DNA from: Thermoplasmata archaeon M9B2D
GTDB lineage: Archaea; Thermoplasmatota; E2; DHVEG-1
NCBI GenBank assembly: GCA_002900555.1
Contig: MUGD01000047.1
Location: 1-21,430, forward strand
Reading direction: 5' to 3'
DNA: 21,430 nt
A program made the position numbers and the translations under genes. Below, in pieces: positions 7,172 through 13,726 of the stretch. The notes under the pieces are model-generated. The model had not been told where the DNA came from and did no database searches. It saw nothing but the letters and a program-made list of their open reading frames with translations. Within the stretch, counting starts at the first letter, position 1; every line of letters begins with the position of its first letter.

Positions 7172-8314
7172 TTAGGAGGGCGGGTAATGGAATGTTGGGT
7201 CTCCGACGATAACGGTATCACCGATGCTTACTGTTCCTATCATCGCCTCGGCAAGGGTTGTTCCGCTAAGAAGCTTAGGCATGACGTTCTCAAGGAAACT
7301 GACTGGCTCTAAGAATCCATTTTGGGAGAGAAGCCCAAGGGCCATGACCTGCACTGAGGCACTCGTAAAGATTTTTGAGCCATACCAGCATGCATCGATG
7401 CTTGGGTCAAGGTGGTTGTTGTCTGTTTGGTTAGACCACCAGCCTGCGACATAGCATCCGTCTGCTCCAAAGAACGGTGTCTGTAGGGTATTGAGATAGT
7501 CTGCGGTGAACCATCCCGTGTTTTTTTGTCTGTGTACATCGGTTCCTGCTGGGTTTGAATGCCCGTGTACAAAACAGGCGCTGGTGGGCGTGGTATAGGC
7601 AGCTAGGATTTCTGATTCTGTTGCATCCTCGGTGTAGATAAGGGTCGCCTGTGCGCTGAGCTGTTGGTAGAGTGTCTTTGAGTTGGCGTTTAGCGTGGAG
7701 CTTTCCATGGCATGGATCGTTTTTGGGTAGATGGTGTGTCGTTGGGTAGCGAATTTTTCAAAAGCAAAGAGGAGTAATGATTTCTTCTGCTCGTAAAGGA
7801 GTGTATGGGTTGGGTAAAGGAGGGATATGCAGAGGTGAATAACAGAGGGTTTGCATAGGATGCCTTGGTCAGTTGTTTCGTAGGCTGTGATGTTTCCGAG
7901 TGTTGCCCAGGGTAGCGTGCTGGGTTGTTCGAGGTAGTCGCTGTCTCCTGCTAGTGCGGTGTTGAGGTCCTCTCCGACCATGAGGCAGGCTTTCAGTGGA
8001 TAGGTTTGGTAGGTGGTTTCTATGATTGTATCGATGTGTTGGTAGGTGTTTTCTTTTTCTTGAAGGCTGATGAGTTGGGAGTTCCAGCCAAGGTCGGTTT
8101 TGACTGCGATACGATAGGTCAGAATTGCAGCATGGATGTCGCTATCATCGCTGTACTGGGGGGAGAGAATGATGAGGAGGTCTGGGTTGTTTTGCAGGTC
8201 AGTCATCTCGTATATGGGTGTCTTTTGTGCAGGGATGGAAAAGAGAGACGGCTGGCTAATGAAGAGAAACACAAGGATGCTGAACATGGTACGTCTTGTG
8301 CTGTGTGTCGTCAT
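7172..8314 (-). CDS. Secreted C25/caspase-fold peptidase-like protein, divergent
   Basis: This protein of about 380 residues has a hydrophobic signal segment (residues about 10-29, FSILVFLFISQPSLFSI) after a basic start. The remainder looks like a lone caspase-fold domain. FVHGHSNP holds a candidate catalytic His (His252 counting from ATG 8314), and GADGCYVAGWW holds a candidate Cys (Cys287), 35 residues later, close to the spacing in gingipains. The chain ends in IVGDPTFHY, the equivalent of the 'GDP' closing motif of C25 proteins. It lacks the propeptide and Ig region of the peptidase at 1078-3027 and is only distantly similar to it. ATG 8314 is preferred over an in-frame GTG at 8323 because GGTGG lies five bases before it. 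With the OPT gene next on the same strand, a role in making peptides for import is a reasonable inference. Peptidase activity is unproven. Confidence 0.7.
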   Translation of the reverse strand: MTTHSTRRTMFSILVFLFISQPSLFSIPAQKTPIYEMTDLQNNPDLLIILSPQYSDDSDIHAAILTYRIAVKTDLGWNSQLISLQEKENTYQHIDTIIETTYQTYPLKACLMVGEDLNTALAGDSDYLEQPSTLPWATLGNITAYETTDQGILCKPSVIHLCISLLYPTHTLLYEQKKSLLLFAFEKFATQRHTIYPKTIHAMESSTLNANSKTLYQQLSAQATLIYTEDATESEILAAYTTPTSACFVHGHSNPAGTDVHRQKNTGWFTADYLNTLQTPFFGADGCYVAGWWSNQTDNNHLDPSIDACWYGSKIFTSASVQVMALGLLSQNGFLEPVSFLENVMPKLLSGTTLAEAMIGTVSIGDTVIVGDPTFHYPPS

Positions 8315-8355
8315 CTCCTCCACCTTCGTAAAATCGTTATACTCTTTTGTTTTTT

Positions 8356-8365
8356 CTATATAAAC
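8356..8365 (-). promoter_or_regulatory. TATA box of the divergent C25-like gene
   Basis: The minus strand reads GTTTATATAG about 45 bases before ATG 8314, in a strongly AT-rich region (8340-8405). The implied leader of about 20 bases contains the GGTGG ribosome binding site. Confidence 0.45.
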
Positions 8366-8483
8366 ATTATATGTTATACTGTTAATTTTATACTATATAA
8401 AAATATCATGTAATTCTACTAGAAAATCATACTTCCAAAAAGGGAAAATGCCCGGTCACACGAAAAGGGGAGAAAAGCAAGAG

Positions 8484-8510
8484 AAAACCTGCCCTATGAC
8501 ACAGGGTTTT
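8484..8510 (-). terminator. Hairpin terminator after the transketolase operon
   Basis: Just past the stop of the second transketolase gene the minus strand can pair AAAACCCTG with CAGGTTTT (one bulged base), about 8 base pairs around a loop of some 10 bases. The pyrimidine-rich TCTCTTGCTTTTCTCCCC follows. The arms are themselves A/T at the base, so this could act in either direction. The assignment to the transketolase operon is by position. Confidence 0.4.
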
Positions 8511-8524
8511 TCCGTATGCATCCT

Positions 8525-9472
8525 TTATTTCAGGAGTTTCTTTGCTGTTTTAACGATATGTGAGGTGCTCAATCCGTATTTCTCAAAGAGCTCATCAGGC
8601 TCCCCTGATTCACAGAACATATCCTGCACACCTATCCGTTTGAACGGCACCGCGGCTTTGCTTTCTGCAAGAATCTCACTGACCGCGCCTCCAAGACCCC
8701 CGATCACCGAATGTTCTTCGGCCGTCACGATAGCGTTGGTGTCCCGTGCGCACTTCAACACCAGTTTCTTATCAAGCGGTTTGATCGTATGCATATCGAC
8801 GACACGAACCGATACGTTATCCGCTGAGAGTTTCTCTGCTGCGTCCACGGCCTGGTCCACCATCGTACCACAGGCGATGATGCTAAGGTCGGAACCGTCT
8901 CGTACTATGAATCCCTTCCCTATCTGGATGTCCTTGATGTCCTCTTTTTTATACAGCAGAGGCGCGTTAGCCCGTCCGATACGGGCATACATCGGGCCTT
9001 TCGTTGTCGCCATTAGTTCGACGAGTCGGCGGGTTTGCGTCGCATCGCTTGGTGCAAGAACCGTCATGTTCGGCAGCACCCGCATCAATGTGAGATCCTC
9101 GATCATCTGATGGCTTGCCCCATCCTTACCGACACTGATCCCACCATGGGTCGCGAAAATCTTCACGTTAGCCTCGGAATAAGCGACATCGATACGAATC
9201 TGGTCGTAGACCCTGCCGGTCGCAAACACGGCAAAGGTGCTGGCAAAAGGGATTTTCCCACAGGACGCAAGCCCCGCTGCGACAGAGATCATGTTTGCTT
9301 CGGCAATCCCCATCTCAAAAAACCGTTCAGGATATTTTTTCGCAAATAAGATTGTCTTGGTTGACTTTGAAAGGTCCGCGTCTAGCACGACGATATTACG
9401 GTGCTTTCTCCCAAGCTCCACAAGGGTCTCGCCATAGGCGTCCCTGGGATTCGCCATCTCTTTTTTGGTCAT
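8525..9472 (-). CDS. Transketolase, C-terminal subunit
   Basis: This 315-residue subunit carries the pyrimidine-binding and C-terminal domains of transketolase. Residues 1-165 contain GIAEAN with the conserved catalytic Glu58, which contacts the thiamine diphosphate aminopyrimidine, and THGGISVGKDGASHQ (108-122). The C-terminal transketolase domain runs from about 185 to 310 with VVDMHTIKPLD and EEHSVIGGLGG. Together with the preceding gene it forms a complete enzyme moving two-carbon units between sugar phosphates, which in archaea links glycolytic intermediates to pentose and erythrose phosphates. The ATG overlaps the stop of the upstream subunit by four bases (ATGA), which means translational coupling. 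The split arrangement is usual in archaea and found in some bacteria. Confidence 0.93.
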   Translation of the reverse strand: MTKKEMANPRDAYGETLVELGRKHRNIVVLDADLSKSTKTILFAKKYPERFFEMGIAEANMISVAAGLASCGKIPFASTFAVFATGRVYDQIRIDVAYSEANVKIFATHGGISVGKDGASHQMIEDLTLMRVLPNMTVLAPSDATQTRRLVELMATTKGPMYARIGRANAPLLYKKEDIKDIQIGKGFIVRDGSDLSIIACGTMVDQAVDAAEKLSADNVSVRVVDMHTIKPLDKKLVLKCARDTNAIVTAEEHSVIGGLGGAVSEILAESKAAVPFKRIGVQDMFCESGEPDELFEKYGLSTSHIVKTAKKLLK

Positions 9473-10326
9473 ACCAGTGCCTCAAGTGCCTTTTGGGCGC
9501 CGTCGAGTTCCTTCATCGCAAGCTTATACTCCATCTCATTTGGAGGAACACCATGGAAGTCAATGTTATTTTCCATAAAGGATACGCCTTTTCCTTTCAC
9601 GGTGTTTAGAATGATCATGGTCGGTTGGTTCTTCTGCTCACTTGCAACAAGTAATGCATCGATGATCTTGCCGATGTCATGTCCGTCCACTTCCAAGACA
9701 TACCACCCAAAGGAGCTCCATCGGTCACGGACCGATTCAAGACGCAGGACGTCTTCTGTGCTTCCATCGATCTGCATGAAATTTCTGTCGATGAGCGCTG
9801 TGAGGTTGTCTAGTTTGTAGTGAGATGCTGAGGTCGCTGCCTCCCAGATCTGCCCTTCGTCCGTCTCACCGTCCCCAACCATGACGTAAACGCGGTAGTC
9901 TTTTTTATCAAGTTTCCCTGCTAACGCAATCCCCAGGGCAAACGAAAGCCCATGGCCAAGGGATCCTGTTGATGCCTCCACGCCTGGTATATATCGACAG
10001 ACAGGATGGCCTTGCAACATGCAATTGATCTGTCGAAGCATCTGCAGTTCTTTGACATCGAAATATCCACATTCCGCCAACACTGCATACAGGGTCGGAG
10101 CAGCGTGGCCTTTACTTAAAACAAAGCGGTCCCTTTTCGGGTCGCATGGGTTTTTCGGAGTATGTCTCATGTGATGAAAATATAAAGCAACGATTGCCTC
10201 AACAGCAGAAAGAGAACCACCAGGATGCCCTGATTTCGCCTTGTAGAGCATTTCGATGACATGCTTTCGTATTTTTACAGCAGTAAGGTTTAGCTTCCTG
10301 ATATATTCTTCATCGTGTTGCTTCAA
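9469..10326 (-). CDS. Transketolase, N-terminal (thiamine diphosphate-binding) subunit
   Basis: This 285-residue subunit contains the diphosphate-binding half of transketolase: SGHPGGSLS (residues 32-40), SKGHA (71-75), GSLGHGL (121-127) and the Mg/ThDP motif starting GDGE (151-154) and ending near DNL (173-175), followed by DRN. It pairs with the C-terminal subunit encoded immediately downstream with a four-base overlap. The start appears to be TTG at 10326: no ATG or GTG lies between the upstream in-frame stop and this codon, and a G-rich stretch GGGCGGGG (10331-10338) sits just before it. A candidate TATA element lies at about 10383-10392. The unusual start codon could reduce expression. 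Confidence in function is high, and moderate for the exact start. Confidence 0.92.
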   Translation of the reverse strand: MKQHDEEYIRKLNLTAVKIRKHVIEMLYKAKSGHPGGSLSAVEAIVALYFHHMRHTPKNPCDPKRDRFVLSKGHAAPTLYAVLAECGYFDVKELQMLRQINCMLQGHPVCRYIPGVEASTGSLGHGLSFALGIALAGKLDKKDYRVYVMVGDGETDEGQIWEAATSASHYKLDNLTALIDRNFMQIDGSTEDVLRLESVRDRWSSFGWYVLEVDGHDIGKIIDALLVASEQKNQPTMIILNTVKGKGVSFMENNIDFHGVPPNEMEYKLAMKELDGAQKALEALV

Positions 10327-10435
10327 CGGTTCGCCCCGCCCAGTTAACAGAGATTAAGATAGAACCCCTGAATGATTTTTTCATGTAAATACTTTTTGTA
10401 AAAATCTACAAAGATTGTATGTCTGACTATCTCCG

Positions 10436-11284
10436 CTATGCTTCTTCCTTTATTCGCTGAGGTGTTTTTTTCGTATGGTATCGTGAGAACAGATACAGGT
10501 CATGATAGATTTCTGGTCTGATGTCTCGGAGAACCGGTCGTCGAGCTCGTGCTTGTTCAAGAAGTTTGAAGTTGATGTCACAGGTAATCATACTTTCTTT
10601 GAAATAGGGTGCCTTGATAAGGAGGTTGCCTAAGGGGTCGTAGATCTGGGACCCTGCCCAATACACCAGGTCTTCTTGGTTGCCTGCGAGGTTGCAATAC
10701 CCAAAAAAGACTGTATTTTCTAAGGCACGTGCTGGAAGCAATGTCTCGAAGTATTGTCGTGTCACCGACGGTGATGCAGAGATGCAGATGATCAGGTCTG
10801 CTCCTTGTAAGGTGAGTGCCTTTGATAGTTCTGGGAAGAACAGATCGTAGCAGATAAGTAGGCCGACCGTCCCAAAGGCGGTGGAAAAAACAGGCAGGTC
10901 CTCTCCCTGGTCAAAGAAGAGTTTCTCTTCGAATGGACCTGCGTTTGGCAGAAACCATTTTTTGTATGCATTCACGGTGCCGTCCGGATGGATGAGTATG
11001 GATGCATTATAGATGAGTCCGTCGACCTTGTCGTCTTTGCATGGCATGCCAAAGACAAGAAAACAGTGGTGAGCTTTTGCGAGGTGTTGCAAACGTTTGA
11101 CGGACGGCCCGGTGAGTGGCTCTGCAAGGTCCCTGAATTCGTCTTTGCAGCGGTCTCCAGAAAGGAAATATTCGCCAAAGACGTACATGTCCGCGTTTGT
11201 TTTTTTGACGTAGTTCTCCATGGTGTGGAGATTTTTTGTTTTATTTCCTATTGTTGGTCGTGCGGAGATAAGAGCAAGTTTCAT
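10436..11284 (-). CDS. Carbon-nitrogen hydrolase (nitrilase superfamily)
   Basis: This 282-residue cytoplasmic enzyme has the Glu-Lys-Cys triad of the nitrilase superfamily: Glu38 in VFGEYFLSGD, Lys109 in AYKKWFLPN and Cys145 in LLICYDLFFPE. Members hydrolyse amides or nitriles, or condense amides. Candidates here are an omega-amidase-, beta-ureidopropionase- or N-carbamoylputrescine amidase-like role, and the sequence alone does not choose. The frame is open for another 34 codons upstream to 11386, but ATG 11284 is the true start: the homologous region begins there (MKLALISAR) and GAGGTG (11290-11295) precedes it at ideal spacing. The tail after residue 265 is basic and ends KEEA. It ends about 110 bases before the transketolase operon start, so it is probably its own transcription unit. 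Confidence 0.88.
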   Translation of the reverse strand: MKLALISARPTIGNKTKNLHTMENYVKKTNADMYVFGEYFLSGDRCKDEFRDLAEPLTGPSVKRLQHLAKAHHCFLVFGMPCKDDKVDGLIYNASILIHPDGTVNAYKKWFLPNAGPFEEKLFFDQGEDLPVFSTAFGTVGLLICYDLFFPELSKALTLQGADLIICISASPSVTRQYFETLLPARALENTVFFGYCNLAGNQEDLVYWAGSQIYDPLGNLLIKAPYFKESMITCDINFKLLEQARARRPVLRDIRPEIYHDLYLFSRYHTKKTPQRIKEEA

Positions 11285-11316
11285 GGCAGCACCTCGGTGC
11301 GGTATTGGTTTTGATG

Positions 11317-11398
11317 GTATAATAGTTATTGATGGACCACGTGGTTTTTGTTTTATAATTTTATGAAAAAGCGGCAAAAGAAGCACAAAATATATATA
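11317..11398. promoter_or_regulatory. Divergent promoter region
   Basis: This AT-rich stretch separates the amidohydrolase (minus) from the DUF6015-like gene (plus). On the plus strand AATATATATACTATAAAA (from about 11388) lies about 45-50 bases before ATG 11446. On the minus strand candidate TATA elements are ATTATACC (11317-11324) and AAAATTATAAAAC (about 11348-11360). Which minus element is used cannot be told. Confidence 0.45.
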
Positions 11399-11445
11399 CT
11401 ATAAAATATAAAACTGTTTATATTAAACAACTATGGGGGCGAAGA

Positions 11446-11850
11446 ATGCCGCTTATCACGCTACATGTACTCACAAAGGCAATTCAACGGAGGCTTAACA
11501 TAAGCGAACCAGAAGCACGGGGTTATGCAGAAATCGTCATGGACATGTTCGGCTACGACGACTGCATTATCGATAACATCCTTGACCATGCTGAACGACG
11601 TCTGTTCTACCGACTGGAATCCGAAGGGATTCTTAGTACCCGCCGAGAAGAAGCCATTCTTAGCGATGGAACCAACTGGCGGATCCGATATTGGCAATTT
11701 CAGAAAAAAGTAATATTCTCAACCGAGCCAAAGAAAAAAATCAAGGCAACGGTCCAGAAAAGTAAACCCCGCCCCTCATATGAGCCTCATACCATTTACT
11801 CTTCCCTGCCTGAGACAGCGTGGACCACCAGAAAAACACACTTCATATGA
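11446..11850 (+). CDS. DUF6015-like winged-helix-type protein, copy 2
   Basis: This 134-residue paralogue of the protein at 675-1028 starts at ATG 11446 behind the G-rich site GGGGGC (11435-11440). Shared features in order are KAIQRRLNIS (11-20) with SEPEA, the acidic helix MDMFGYDD (32-39), LFYRLESEGILSTRREEA (53-70), and a basic W..RYW strand. They point to a compact helix-turn-helix or winged-helix-like domain of about 90 residues. It then has a lysine-rich linker (95-108) that copy 1 lacks and the common tail P-x-x-IY-x-x-LPE-x-AW-x-x-R (114-129). I believe the family is DUF6015 but could not search. It ends about 90 bases before formate-THF ligase, which has its own TATA-like element. 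Its function is unknown. A regulatory or binding role would fit its small size. Confidence 0.75.
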   Translation: MPLITLHVLTKAIQRRLNISEPEARGYAEIVMDMFGYDDCIIDNILDHAERRLFYRLESEGILSTRREEAILSDGTNWRIRYWQFQKKVIFSTEPKKKIKATVQKSKPRPSYEPHTIYSSLPETAWTTRKTHFI

Positions 11851-11905
11851 ATATCCCCGTAGGGTGGTCCTCTTCCTCTTTCTCATTCGTCGCAGCGACA
11901 TACAT

Positions 11906-11914
11906 CTTTTTAAC
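11906..11914 (+). promoter_or_regulatory. TATA-like element of the formate-THF ligase gene
   Basis: CTTTTTAAC is centred about 33 bases before ATG 11943, so transcription would begin within a few bases of the start codon. No ribosome binding site is seen before the ATG, in keeping with a leaderless transcript. The rest of the gap 11851-11942 shows nothing else. Confidence 0.4.
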
Positions 11915-11942
11915 AGAAACATGATATCAACCATGTCGTCAT

Positions 11943-13592
11943 ATGAAAAACGATATCGATATTGCCCGGTCAGTCCCACTACTTCCCATAGAAGAGATTG
12001 CAACCAACGCAGGACTAAAGGAAGACGAGTACGTCTGCTGCGGACAGTACAAAGCAAAAGTATCACTTGATGTACTCACACGGCTAAAACAGCAGAGGCA
12101 CGGCAAGCTTATTTTAGTCACAACCATAAACCCGACCGCAAGTGGCGAGGGAAAAACAACCGTGACCATAGGACTTGCCCAAGCATTAGCGCAATTAGGA
12201 AAAAAAACCATGCTTGCGATCCGTGAGCCATCCATGGGGCCCATCATGGGGAAGAAAGGAGGAGCCACCGGCGGAGGGTACTCACAGGTGCTTCCCATGG
12301 AGGACATCAACCTGCATTTCACTGGAGACATGCACGCGATCACCAGTGCGCATAACCTGCTAGCCAGCCTCCTTGATAACCATATTCACCATGGGGATCT
12401 CTTTCATATTGACCCACGGTTCATCGTCTGGCCCCGGGTGCTTGACATCAGCGACCGAGCGTTACGAAAAGTCGTGGTTGGATTGGGTGGCCCATCTGAC
12501 GGTGTTCCTCATGAGATAGAGTTTTCAATCACACCAGCATCAGAGATCATGGCGGTCCTATGTCTCTGCAAGGACCTCCAGGATCTCAAACATCGACTCA
12601 GCCGCATCATCGTTGCCTACACCTATGACAACAAACCGGTAACCGCTGCTGATCTAAAAGCGGTCGGTGCCATGACCGTGCTTCTGAAGGATGCCATCAA
12701 ACCAAATCTCGTACAAACCATCGAAGGAGTTCCTGCGTTTGTCCACGGCGGTCCCTTTGCAAACATCGCACATGGGTCCAACAGCCTGATAGCGGACATG
12801 ATGGGGTTACGGCTTGCTGATTATTTCGTCACCGAGGCGGGATTTGGCTCTGAACTAGGAGCTGAGAAATTCTTTGACATCGTCTGTCGAACAGGCAACC
12901 TCGTCCCGGATGCGGTGGTGCTGGTAGTAAGCATCAGAGCGTTGAAACGACACGGGGAGGGAAGCGATAGCAGCGCTCTTCAAAAAGGACTTGGAAACCT
13001 TGAAAAACACCTCGAGAACCTCTCATGGTTTCAGGTCCCTGTCATCGTGGCAATCAACCTGTTTACAAGCGATGCCGATGAGGAACTTGATGTTGTTGAG
13101 AAGTTCTGTTCGACAAAACAGGTTCCCTGTGCCGTGGTCGATGTCTGGGGCAAGGGTGGGGACGGCGGCATTGAACTTGCAGGCAAACTCATTAGCCTAA
13201 TTCATAACACACCAACCCGCTTCACCTATCTCTATGACCTTGACCTCCCTGTGAAAACAAAGATCGACATCATTGCAAAGAAGATGTACGGGGCGGACCG
13301 GGTCGGTTATTCGGTCAATGCAGAATCCGACCTAAAGCTCTGCATGGAACTTGGATTGGACACACTTCCAATCTGCATCGCAAAGACTCCCTACTCTCTG
13401 TCTGATGACCCTCTCCTGCTTGGCAGACCAACAGGGTTTAAAATAACGGTCCGAGACATTAAGTTCTCAGCTGGGGCAGGGTTCCTGGTGCCGATGACCG
13501 GAAAGATTACCACGATGCCTGGTCTCCCACCACGGCCTCAATCAGAGTTTATGGATATTGACAAAAACGGCAACATCAAAGGGTTATCCTAG
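11943..13592 (+). CDS. fhs: Formate-tetrahydrofolate ligase
   Basis: This 549-residue enzyme makes 10-formyl-THF from formate, ATP and THF. Family motifs include the P-loop TASGEGKTT (65-73) and the signature beginning REPSMGP (94-100), followed by GKKGGATGGGYSQ (103-115). The segments FVTEAGFGSELGAEKF and YGADRV (TYGA-like) further on are also typical. The length is close to the usual 555-560, so it appears intact. The enzyme belongs to the methyl branch of the acetyl-CoA pathway or, in reverse, to formate release during fermentation. In archaea it implies use of tetrahydrofolate rather than only methanopterin. No folD or other folate gene is in the window. The gene stands alone, with a leaderless-type promoter and no clear terminator of its own. 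Confidence 0.95.
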   Translation: MKNDIDIARSVPLLPIEEIATNAGLKEDEYVCCGQYKAKVSLDVLTRLKQQRHGKLILVTTINPTASGEGKTTVTIGLAQALAQLGKKTMLAIREPSMGPIMGKKGGATGGGYSQVLPMEDINLHFTGDMHAITSAHNLLASLLDNHIHHGDLFHIDPRFIVWPRVLDISDRALRKVVVGLGGPSDGVPHEIEFSITPASEIMAVLCLCKDLQDLKHRLSRIIVAYTYDNKPVTAADLKAVGAMTVLLKDAIKPNLVQTIEGVPAFVHGGPFANIAHGSNSLIADMMGLRLADYFVTEAGFGSELGAEKFFDIVCRTGNLVPDAVVLVVSIRALKRHGEGSDSSALQKGLGNLEKHLENLSWFQVPVIVAINLFTSDADEELDVVEKFCSTKQVPCAVVDVWGKGGDGGIELAGKLISLIHNTPTRFTYLYDLDLPVKTKIDIIAKKMYGADRVGYSVNAESDLKLCMELGLDTLPICIAKTPYSLSDDPLLLGRPTGFKITVRDIKFSAGAGFLVPMTGKITTMPGLPPRPQSEFMDIDKNGNIKGLS

Positions 13593-13659
13593 ACAAGTCC
13601 CTGCGATTATAATAATATAGGCTTTGCGTTTTTATTCAATATCCTGCCCTTTCAATAAC

Positions 13660-13704
13660 AAAAAAAGGTGTAGAATGTCAGGTGTGAACCACCTGACGTT
13701 CCAC
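13660..13704 (-). terminator. Hairpin plus T-tract terminator after the giant surface protein
   Basis: Arms 13670-13684 and 13690-13704 pair over 15 positions (13 Watson-Crick, one wobble, one mismatch) around a five-base loop. On the minus strand the stem is followed after three bases by seven T (13660-13666). That is the form of a bacterial-type intrinsic terminator, placed 23 bases after the stop codon of the 2138-residue gene. On the plus strand only three T follow, so it serves the minus-strand gene better. Confidence 0.65.
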
Positions 13705-13726
13705 TTTATCACAGGATGGTGCTTCT

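Noticed and set aside
11285..11386. 34-codon N-terminal extension of the nitrilase-superfamily protein
   Set aside because: GAGGTG sits before ATG 11284 and family homology begins there. The extension covers the promoter region.
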